From positions 186,001-250,000 of the forward strand of contig CANEZP010000002.1 in the NCBI GenBank assembly GCA_947444305.1: a stretch of DNA of 64,000 bases. The letters run 5' to 3'. Origin of the DNA: Pseudobdellovibrionaceae bacterium. GTDB lineage: Bacteria; Bdellovibrionota; Bdellovibrionia; Bdellovibrionales; UBA1609. Position 1 is the stretch's first letter; each line of letters begins with the position of its first letter. Shown here piece by piece: positions 57,388-64,000 of this stretch. A model generated the notes under the pieces. The model saw only the letters and a list, made by a program, of their open reading frames with translations, did no database searches and was not told the DNA's origin. Both the position numbers and the translations under genes were made by a program.

Positions 57388-58305
57388 ATGCACACCTGGT
57401 TGGATTTGGGAAAAACAGCGAAAGAATTTCAGGGCGGCGTGGTGACCATGGGTAACTTCGACGGGCTCCATTTCGGGCACCAAGCGTTGCTTAGAAAAGC
57501 TCGCGATTGCGGCGGTCCGGTGGTGTTGGTGACCTTCGATCCACACCCTTTACAGATCTTGGCGCCGCATAAACCCCACACCCGTATTTTTCCGCGCCGT
57601 GATCTCATGGAACGTTTGCCCTTATTCGGCGTGGATCTGCTGATGATTTTACCCTTCACCGCCGAGCTTGCCCGTTTGAACGCGGAAGATTTTTTGCGTA
57701 AATACGTTCGCGAACCTTTCGCGCCTAAGCACCTCGTGGCCGGCCATGACTTTGCGTTCGGTAAAGACCGCGAAGGCTCGCTCGATTTTTTGCGGGCGTG
57801 GTGCCCGCGTAACGACTGTGAACTTCACGTGATCGCGCCGCGCGAAGAAGACGGCGAAATATATTCGAGCCGTTTGATCCGCGAACTTTTGCAAAAAGGC
57901 GAAGTCGAGAAGGCCGCGCAAAAGCTTGGCCGCAATTTTTATTTACGCGGCGAAGTCGGTAGCGGGGCAGGGCGGGGCACGGGTATCGGGATTCCGACGA
58001 TGAATTTCAAACCCGTAAAAGAAGTCGTACCCGCGCACGGAGTCTACGCTACGCGTACGCACTTTGACCGGCAAACTTTCAATAGCATTACGAACATCGG
58101 GATAAATCCAACTTTCGGCGGCGTCGAGGGCGTAAAAATCGAGACTCATGTTCTAGACCGCACGGTCGAGGCACGCGGCAAAACCGCGGAGGTTGAGTTC
58201 GTTAAACGTCTTAGGCCTGAAATGAAGTTCGCTTCGATCGAAGACTTGAAGAAGCAAATTAAAAACGACATCCTAAAAGCCAATGAAGCTTTGGACGACG
58301 CTTAG
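57388..58305 (+). CDS. ribF: Bifunctional riboflavin kinase/FAD synthetase
   Basis: The 305-residue enzyme makes FMN and FAD from riboflavin. The N-terminal adenylyltransferase has TMGNFDGLHFGHQALLRK (HxGH), VTFDPHPLQIL and IYSSRLIRELLQKGEVEKA. The C-terminal kinase has IGIPTMNF (usual GxPTAN) and ITNIGINPTFGG. ATG 57388 is used; the longer upstream frame would run into the kinase gene's start. Several flavoenzymes of the pigment cluster depend on this pathway, though the genes are not linked. It overlaps the next gene by 23 nt. Confidence 0.93.
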   Translation: MHTWLDLGKTAKEFQGGVVTMGNFDGLHFGHQALLRKARDCGGPVVLVTFDPHPLQILAPHKPHTRIFPRRDLMERLPLFGVDLLMILPFTAELARLNAEDFLRKYVREPFAPKHLVAGHDFAFGKDREGSLDFLRAWCPRNDCELHVIAPREEDGEIYSSRLIRELLQKGEVEKAAQKLGRNFYLRGEVGSGAGRGTGIGIPTMNFKPVKEVVPAHGVYATRTHFDRQTFNSITNIGINPTFGGVEGVKIETHVLDRTVEARGKTAEVEFVKRLRPEMKFASIEDLKKQIKNDILKANEALDDA

Positions 58306-59119
58306 CCCGACGAATGAAGACAAACGCTGGCAATTACTTAGCCGCTATTTGACCGACGCGGGCGTCGCCAATGAATTTGTGCCGTGGAGCGGACCGAACG
58401 AGGCGGTGCAAGACCTTTCGTTGCTCAGCGGTTTCGATCACGTTCGTATCAGCAGCCGTTTCGGTCCCCAAATTCTTCAGCACATCAAAGTTCAACCTTC
58501 GTGGATCACGTTACTCGGAGTGGTCGACGGGATGGTGAAGCGCGACTCGGCCAAAGGTCCAGCCTGGTGGCCGCATTGCGCGCTGTACGAAAGTTTCGGG
58601 CGCCTGCTTCTCAACCTCGGTGCGGACCTCGATACGCGTGGCTCGGTGTTGATCGCGGGGGCCGGGGGCACGGCGCGCGTCGCGATCGCCGCCTTTTTTA
58701 AAGCGGGCTTTCGCAATTTTTTACTCACCAATTTCAACGCGGACGAAGCGGAGCAATCGATTAAAGAGGTCAACGCCAAGTTCTTTGGCCTCTCCTTGCA
58801 ATGGGTACCGATGGAGAAGATCGTTTTGTTGCCCGGCGAATCGTCTGTGCTCGTGAACTGCACACCGAGCGTTGAAGAGAACGCTCTGCTGGTCGAGCTT
58901 TCTTACATGAACTTCCTTCGCCGGCCCGGGTTTTTGTTCGACATCAGTCGAAGCAGTAAGCCGAGCGTGCTCGTGCAAGAGGCGAATGACGCGGGCGTCA
59001 CGGTTATCGCGGGCTCACGGATCGCGGCGCACGCCGATGTTCTTTGGGCGAAGTTGGCGTTCAACGCCGAGCTGAAACTCGCAGAGTACTTGAAGGATTT
59101 TGAAGCAACGTTGAGCTAG
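58283..59119 (+). CDS. Divergent AroE/shikimate-dehydrogenase-like protein
   Basis: The 278-residue protein has a Rossmann domain like shikimate dehydrogenase (VLIAGAGGTARVAIAAFFKA; LLTNFNADEAEQS; SVLVNCTPSVEENALLVEL). The substrate domain is eroded: the NVTxPxK motif with catalytic lysine and the GxNTD motif with catalytic aspartate cannot be found in the expected regions (GFDHVRISSRFGPQILQHI; SFGRLLLNLGADLD). It probably does not make shikimate and may bind NADP(H) for another purpose. It overlaps ribF and precedes pilB by 89 nt. Confidence 0.7.
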   Translation: MKLWTTLSPTNEDKRWQLLSRYLTDAGVANEFVPWSGPNEAVQDLSLLSGFDHVRISSRFGPQILQHIKVQPSWITLLGVVDGMVKRDSAKGPAWWPHCALYESFGRLLLNLGADLDTRGSVLIAGAGGTARVAIAAFFKAGFRNFLLTNFNADEAEQSIKEVNAKFFGLSLQWVPMEKIVLLPGESSVLVNCTPSVEENALLVELSYMNFLRRPGFLFDISRSSKPSVLVQEANDAGVTVIAGSRIAAHADVLWAKLAFNAELKLAEYLKDFEATLS

Positions 59120-59208
59120 CCTCGCACGCCTTAATTCACGACCGACGTCCAGTTACAAAAAACGTCACCCCCGTTTACTCTGTATGTAAGACAAAAGGGG
59201 ACATCCAC

Positions 59209-60924
59209 ATGTCAGCTGCAAAGAAGGCCTTGGCGGAATTGCTGGTTTCGAGCAATCTCGTCGACCTTGATCAATTAGAACAAGCACGCCGCGATCAAAA
59301 AGCAAACGGCGGCCGCTTGACGACGGCCATCGTGCGTCTCGGGTTCTTAAAAGATTCGCAGTTGGTCGAGTGGCTCGGCAAACAGTACGGCTTGCCGACC
59401 ATCGATTTGTTCGGTTTCGAAGTGGATCCCGAAGCCTTGAAGATGCTTAGCCGTCAGGTGAGCGAAAAGCACATGGTCATTCCGGTTTCCAAAGCCGGCA
59501 AAAGTTTGGTCGTTGCCTTCGCCGATCCGAGCAATATCTACGTGAAAGACGATCTCGCGTTGCTTACCCGCTGCAAGATCGAGGCGGTCGTCGCGAGTGA
59601 ATCGGGCATTCTTGCCGCCATCGATAAATATTACGGCGGCGGCCAAAAAATCGAAAATCTCGTCTCGGAGATCGAAGATTCCGACGACAACACCGCCAAG
59701 GGCGGTTACGAAATCGCGGTCGTCGATCAAGACTTAAATTCCGATGAAGGCCCGATCGTAAAGTTCGTCAACGCGATGCTGGCCGAAGCGATCAAATCGA
59801 AAGCCTCTGATATTCACGTGGAACCTTACGAGAAACGCTTCCGTATCCGCTTTCGGATCGACGGATCGCTCAAGGAGAAAACGCAACCGCCCGCTAACGC
59901 GGCGTCGGCCATCATCAGCCGTTTGAAAATTTTGGCGAAGCTCGACATCGGTGAACGACGTAAGCCGCAAGATGGACGGATGAAAGTTAAGATGAAGAGC
60001 GGGCAAGAGATCGATTTCCGGGTCAACTGCCTACCCACAATGTTCGGCGAAAAAGTCGTTATGCGTTTGCTCGATAAGTCGAACTTGCAAGTCGACATGA
60101 CCAAGCTCGGTTTCGAACAAGACGAATTTCAAAAATTCCTGGATGCCATTTACCAACCGCAGGGCATGATCTTGATCACCGGGCCGACCGGTTCCGGCAA
60201 AACGACGACGATCTATTCGGCCTTAAACGAATTGAACAAGCCCGACGTGAATTTGTCGACCGCCGAAGATCCCGTGGAATTTAACTTGGACGGCATCAAT
60301 CAGGTGCAAGTTAACCCGCAGATCGGCTTCACTTTCTCGGACGCCTTACGCGCTTTCCTTCGTCAGGATCCCGAGATCATCATGGTGGGGGAGATTCGCG
60401 ATTTGGATACCGCCGAAGTTGCGTTTAAAGCGGCCTCGACGGGTCACTTGGTCGTAAGTACGCTGCACACGAACGACGCGGCTTCGACCGTTTCTCGCTT
60501 GGTCGAAATCGGCGTCGAACCTTACATCGTGGCCGAAGCAACGACCATCGTGGTCGCGCAACGTCTGGTGCGCAAAACTTGCGCGCGTTGCGGAGTCGAA
60601 CATAAGGTCGCCGACGAAATTTTATTGAAGCTGGGCGTTCCACAGGATCAATTGCACGAATACAAACGCATGAAGCGCGGCGAAGGTTGCGAAGAATGCG
60701 GCGGCAGCGGCTTGAAAGGTCGTATGGCCATTTTCGAAATGATGGTCATGTCGACGGCGGTTAAAGAAGCCATTTACAAAGGCGCTTCGCCCTTGGAAGT
60801 AAAACGTTGCGCCATTCGCGACGGGATGCGAACGCTGCGGCAGGCGGCGCTATTGAAATTGAAAAACGGGCTCACGATCGTAGAAGAAGTGCTCAACACC
60901 ACGGTGGCAGACGACATAGTATGA
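59209..60924 (+). CDS. pilB: Type IV pilus assembly ATPase PilB
   Basis: PilB powers pilus extension. The 571-residue protein has the GspE/PilB N-terminal domain (LVSSNLVDLDQLEQARRDQK; LVEWLGKQYGLPTIDL) and a AAA core with Walker A ITGPTGSGKTTTIYS at about residue 325. The Asp box and Walker B are in RQDPEIIMVGEIRDLDTAE, the His box in VVSTLHTNDAAST, and a tetracysteine zinc site in CARCGVEH and CEECGGSGLKGR. AGGGG lies upstream of ATG 59209. It overlaps pilT by ATGA. Confidence 0.96.
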   Translation: MSAAKKALAELLVSSNLVDLDQLEQARRDQKANGGRLTTAIVRLGFLKDSQLVEWLGKQYGLPTIDLFGFEVDPEALKMLSRQVSEKHMVIPVSKAGKSLVVAFADPSNIYVKDDLALLTRCKIEAVVASESGILAAIDKYYGGGQKIENLVSEIEDSDDNTAKGGYEIAVVDQDLNSDEGPIVKFVNAMLAEAIKSKASDIHVEPYEKRFRIRFRIDGSLKEKTQPPANAASAIISRLKILAKLDIGERRKPQDGRMKVKMKSGQEIDFRVNCLPTMFGEKVVMRLLDKSNLQVDMTKLGFEQDEFQKFLDAIYQPQGMILITGPTGSGKTTTIYSALNELNKPDVNLSTAEDPVEFNLDGINQVQVNPQIGFTFSDALRAFLRQDPEIIMVGEIRDLDTAEVAFKAASTGHLVVSTLHTNDAASTVSRLVEIGVEPYIVAEATTIVVAQRLVRKTCARCGVEHKVADEILLKLGVPQDQLHEYKRMKRGEGCEECGGSGLKGRMAIFEMMVMSTAVKEAIYKGASPLEVKRCAIRDGMRTLRQAALLKLKNGLTIVEEVLNTTVADDIV

Positions 60925-61988
60925 TTACCTTACATCAATTGTTGAAGGCAGCGGTGAAACAGGGAGCGTCGGATTTGCACATCGTTGCGGGTTCGCCGCC
61001 GGTATTGCGGGTCGAAGGCCGAATCGTGCGCGTGAAGTCGGGTGATTTGACTTCGGACAACACACGCACCATTTGTTATTCGATTTTGACCGACGCGCAA
61101 AAGGGCCGTTTCGAAGCGACGAAGGAATTGGATTTCAGCTTCGGGATCAAAGCGATGGCTCGCTTCCGGGCGAATTTATTCTTTCAGCGTGGCGCCGTCT
61201 CGGGCGTTTTCCGTAGAATTCCGCTCGACGTACCCGACGTCGATACGCTCGGCCTGCCGCGGCCGGTGACGGACGTCGTGAATCAACCGACGGGATTGGT
61301 TTTGGTCACGGGCCCCACGGGTTCCGGTAAGTCGACGACGATCGCGGCTTTGCTCGACAAAATTAACCGCGAGCGCCGCAGTCACATCATTACTCTCGAA
61401 GATCCGATCGAATACGTTCACCCGCACAAGTCCTGCATCGTGAACCAGCGAGAAATCGGGATCGACACGGTCTCCTACCGCTCGGCTTTGAAACACGTCC
61501 TGCGGCAAGATCCCGACGTTTGCATGATGGGGGAGTTGCGCGATCTTGAAACGATCGAAGCCGCGCTCAACATTTGTGAGACGGGTCACTTGGTGTTCGC
61601 GACGTTGCACACGAACTCGGCCATTTCGACGATTAACCGTATCGTGAACGTGTTCCCGGCCGATCAGCAGGACCGCGTACGTACGCAGCTTGCGTTGACG
61701 TTAAATACCGTTGTGAGCCAACGCTTGGTTCCCGCTTCTAAGGGCGGGATGGCGCTTGCGCTCGAGCTTTTGATCATGAATTCGAGTATCCGCAATCTGG
61801 TGCGTGAAAATAAACTGCACCAAGTCTACGGCATGATGCAAATCGGGCAGGACAAGACGGGGATGGTCACGCTGAACCAATCGCTTTTGCAATTGGTGAT
61901 CAAGCGCAAAGTGGATGTTCGCACGGCGTTCATGTTCAGTTCGGACCCGGAAGAATTGGACAAGATGTTGAACACGGCGGGAGTTTAA
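60921..61988 (+). CDS. pilT: Type IV pilus retraction ATPase PilT
   Basis: PilT depolymerises the pilus and drives twitching motility. The 355-residue product has the N-terminal PAS-like domain (AVKQGASDLHIVAGSPPVLR), Walker A TGPTGSGKSTTIAAL at about residue 131 and RQDPDVCMMGELRDLETIEA. The His box LVFATLHTNSAIST and the C-terminal helices follow. PilT usually ends its Asp/Glu box with VGEMRD; here it is MGELRD. It is coupled to pilB by 4 nt and lies 6 nt before pilC. Confidence 0.95.
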   Translation: MITLHQLLKAAVKQGASDLHIVAGSPPVLRVEGRIVRVKSGDLTSDNTRTICYSILTDAQKGRFEATKELDFSFGIKAMARFRANLFFQRGAVSGVFRRIPLDVPDVDTLGLPRPVTDVVNQPTGLVLVTGPTGSGKSTTIAALLDKINRERRSHIITLEDPIEYVHPHKSCIVNQREIGIDTVSYRSALKHVLRQDPDVCMMGELRDLETIEAALNICETGHLVFATLHTNSAISTINRIVNVFPADQQDRVRTQLALTLNTVVSQRLVPASKGGMALALELLIMNSSIRNLVRENKLHQVYGMMQIGQDKTGMVTLNQSLLQLVIKRKVDVRTAFMFSSDPEELDKMLNTAGV

Positions 61989-61994
61989 GCACTC

Positions 61995-63218
61995 ATGGGA
62001 CTTTACGAATTCCAAGCGAAGACCGACGACGGCCGCGTAGTGAAAGGCGAACTCGAAGCCGCGAACGAGGCCGAAGCACGTATTCGCATGCGCGCACAAA
62101 GGCTGACTCCCTTACGCATCGATGTGAAAAAGGGTGCGGGCGGCGGATTCGATCTCTCCAAGATGCTCGCCTTCAAGGGCGACAGCGTATCGCTTAAAGA
62201 TTTACAAGTTTTTACCCGCCAGTTCGCGGTGCTCGTCGGCGCCGGCGTACCGATCGTACAAAGTCTCGAAGCGATGTCGCGCGGGGCGCGTAGCGCCGGC
62301 ATGACGAATATCTTAAAATCCGTTTGCGCGGACGTTGAACGCGGTCGCCGTTTGGCCGAGGCCCTCGCGGCTAAGCCCGCCGTCTTCGATCGTTTGTACG
62401 TGAACTTGGTTAGGGCCGGCGAAGAGGGCGGTGTTCTCGAGACCGTTTTGAACCGTCTTGCCCAGTACATCGAAACCTCGGTAAAGCTGCGCGGTAAGGT
62501 TAAGGGCGCCATGTTTTATCCGGGCGCGATCGTGGCCGTCGCGATCATCGTTATTTCCTTCATCATGGTTTTCGTCGTACCGAAAATGTCGGCGATGTTC
62601 CTGCAAAGCGGACAAGAGCTTCCCGCGCTGACCACTTTCGTGGTGAACGCCTCTAACTTCGTGCAAAAATATTGGTACATCATGCTCGCGACGGGGATCG
62701 CGGTGCCGCTTTCATTAAAGATGTATTATGACACCGACGACGGCCGCAAAGTCATGGACGCGATCATCATCGAAGTCCCGGTCTTCGGCGATTTGATTAA
62801 GAAGAATGCGATCGCGCGATTTTCACGAACACTTTCGACGCTTTTGTCCTCCGGCGTGCGAATCATCGATGCGCTGGATATTTCGTCGACCACGGCCGGA
62901 AATTGGATGATCGAAAAAGCCCTGATCGAAACCAAAGAAGCCGTATCGCGCGGGAAAACCCTGGCCGAGCCGTTAGCGAAAATCCCGTACTTTCCCAACA
63001 TGGTGACGCAAATGATCTCGATCGGGGAGCAGACCGGTAATATCGATCAGATGCTCGCGAAGGTAGCCGATTTTTACGAGGACGAAGTCGTCAACGCAAC
63101 GGACGCGATGACCAGTTTGCTCGAGCCGATCTTGATGGTCGTACTCGGGGGCGTTATCGCCATCATCGTCGTCGCGATGTACTTACCGATCTTCAACATG
63201 GCGAGTACGGTGTCGTGA
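61995..63218 (+). CDS. pilC: Type IV pilus inner-membrane platform protein PilC
   Basis: The 407-residue platform protein has two GspF domains (DLQVFTRQFAVLVGAGVPIV; FSRTLSTLLSSGVRIIDALD) and three membrane segments (about 175-195, 220-240 and 375-400). The N-terminal part (YEFQAKTDDGRVVKGELEAA) is typical. It links the ATPases to the growing pilus. Its stop overlaps the next gene by 4 nt. Confidence 0.95.
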   Translation: MGLYEFQAKTDDGRVVKGELEAANEAEARIRMRAQRLTPLRIDVKKGAGGGFDLSKMLAFKGDSVSLKDLQVFTRQFAVLVGAGVPIVQSLEAMSRGARSAGMTNILKSVCADVERGRRLAEALAAKPAVFDRLYVNLVRAGEEGGVLETVLNRLAQYIETSVKLRGKVKGAMFYPGAIVAVAIIVISFIMVFVVPKMSAMFLQSGQELPALTTFVVNASNFVQKYWYIMLATGIAVPLSLKMYYDTDDGRKVMDAIIIEVPVFGDLIKKNAIARFSRTLSTLLSSGVRIIDALDISSTTAGNWMIEKALIETKEAVSRGKTLAEPLAKIPYFPNMVTQMISIGEQTGNIDQMLAKVADFYEDEVVNATDAMTSLLEPILMVVLGGVIAIIVVAMYLPIFNMASTVS

Positions 63219-64000
63219 GTACGCTCGATTTGCCGGCGCGCAATTTGCGTTTGGTCGATGTCCAGGGGCTCGAGACCCTGGCGCGACCGTGGCTTTTCGT
63301 TCATACGATTCGTACCGCATTCCTTATCTGTATTTTGTTGGTTTCGGTCGTTTACCAAATCAACATCGGCAACTTTCTCAACGTCGAGATTTGGTTGCCC
63401 GTCTACGGCGTTTTGTTAGCCAATTTCTTTTTGAATTCCGTCTATTTGTTCTTCTTTGATAAACTAGAACAGCAAAGTTACTGGAACGGTGTCTTGTTCG
63501 GCCTGGATACGATGGCCGTGACGATGCTGATCTACTTTACCGGCACGAGCCAGTCGCTCTTCTTGTTTTTATACCTGGTCAACTTGATCCTCGGCGGTTT
63601 GGTATTTCAAAAAGAAGGTTCGTGGCTGTTGGCGCTGTGGACTTCGATGTGTTTTTCGACCTTGTTGATCGTGTCGCCGGAAGTCTCGGGGCAAAGCCTT
63701 TACTTCTCGTTAGTGGTGAACAACATCGCGTTCGTCGCCGTTACGTACTTGAGCGGCCGGTTTTCCAGCCAGCTTTCACTCGCGGGCACGCGGCTTCAAG
63801 AAGTACATTCGGATTTGCTCGCGCTACAAAACTTGAACGAGCTGATCGTGAACAACATCACGACCGGTATGGTCGTCGTCAGTCGCACGGGCTTCGTGCA
63901 GTTCTTTAACCCGCCGGCAAGCACGATCCTCAGCGCGGAACAGTTTAACCAAGTTAAGATCCACGAAATTTTGCCGGAGATGGCCTGGCCGTGGGAATCA
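63215..64000 (+). CDS. pilS: Sensor kinase PilS, N-terminal part (3' partial)
   Basis: The frame starts at GTG 63215 inside the pilC stop and is open to the window edge (262 codons). It has six hydrophobic segments (ICILLVSVVYQI; LPVYGVLLANFFLNSVYLFF; MLIYFTGTSQSLFLFLYLV; and others), as in PilS. A short coiled region and the beginning of a PAS domain follow (NNITTGMVVVSRTGFVQFFN). PilS with PilR controls pilin transcription through sigma54. The kinase core is beyond the window, so the call rests on topology and operon position. Confidence 0.85.
   Translation, partial: MSTLDLPARNLRLVDVQGLETLARPWLFVHTIRTAFLICILLVSVVYQINIGNFLNVEIWLPVYGVLLANFFLNSVYLFFFDKLEQQSYWNGVLFGLDTMAVTMLIYFTGTSQSLFLFLYLVNLILGGLVFQKEGSWLLALWTSMCFSTLLIVSPEVSGQSLYFSLVVNNIAFVAVTYLSGRFSSQLSLAGTRLQEVHSDLLALQNLNELIVNNITTGMVVVSRTGFVQFFNPPASTILSAEQFNQVKIHEILPEMAWPWES

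Overview
The window looks like a chromosomal segment of a Gram-negative bacterium with an outer membrane, lipid A and type IV pili. GC is in the mid-to-upper 50s by eye (not counted). No rRNA, tRNA, CRISPR array or transposase was seen. My best guess is a Bdellovibrionota member or a relative once placed with the deltaproteobacteria. The reasons are an AlkZ-related protein of the Bdellovibrio type, an HNH protein with the helical N-terminal region common in that group, a sugar oxidoreductase inside the lpx operon, and a pilB-pilT-pilC-pilS run. This placement is inference.

Layout. 1-9.6 kb: a small lipoprotein; prfB with a programmed +1 frameshift; a LolC/E-LolD lipoprotein release system; an osmoprotectant ABC transporter whose binding protein and permease are fused; and bamA. 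9.6-21.5 kb: envelope biogenesis, with skp-fabZ-lpxA-(Gfo/Idh oxidoreductase)-lpxB-lpxK-lpxL-like, a DUF3108 lipoprotein, a secreted protein and two family 9 glycosyltransferases.

21.5-43.4 kb: a complete-looking aryl polyene / flexirubin-like pigment cluster. It has three full ketosynthases, two short ketosynthase-like proteins, two acyl carrier proteins, two dehydratases, a ketoreductase, an aromatic amino acid ammonia lyase and an acyl-activating enzyme. It also has a halogenase-like flavoprotein, a CrtISO-like flavoprotein and a methyltransferase. Two acyltransferases, one fused to a glycosyltransferase, a C45 Ntn hydrolase, a deacetylase and a LolA/MMPL/lipoprotein export set complete it. 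The expected logic is tyrosine to 4-coumarate, loading on ACP, iterative elongation with reduction and dehydration to a conjugated polyene, ring tailoring, attachment to a lipid, and transfer to the outer membrane. A thioesterase, a phosphopantetheinyl transferase and the DarA/DarB pair were not seen.

43.4-51.3 kb: agmatine to putrescine (aguA, aguB), a lipoprotein, then a small haem/YceI cassette. The cassette holds a TPR-winged-helix regulator, a YceI protein, an outer-membrane protein with one c-type haem motif and a triple CxxCH lipoprotein. Their promoter regions share a repeated sequence motif. 51.3-53.0 kb is an accessory pocket: an 18-nt tandem repeat, three copies of a perfect palindrome, and an HNH endonuclease gene. 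53.0-59.1 kb: pfkA, an NtrC-type regulator and a CHASE2 histidine kinase on one strand; ribF and a degenerate aroE-like gene on the other. 59.2-64 kb: pilB, pilT, pilC and the start of pilS.

Genes are tightly packed, with many 4-nt ATGA/GTGA overlaps that identify operons and decide starts. The parts most worth a second look are the pigment cluster, the shared motif in the haem/YceI cassette, and the palindromes around the HNH gene.
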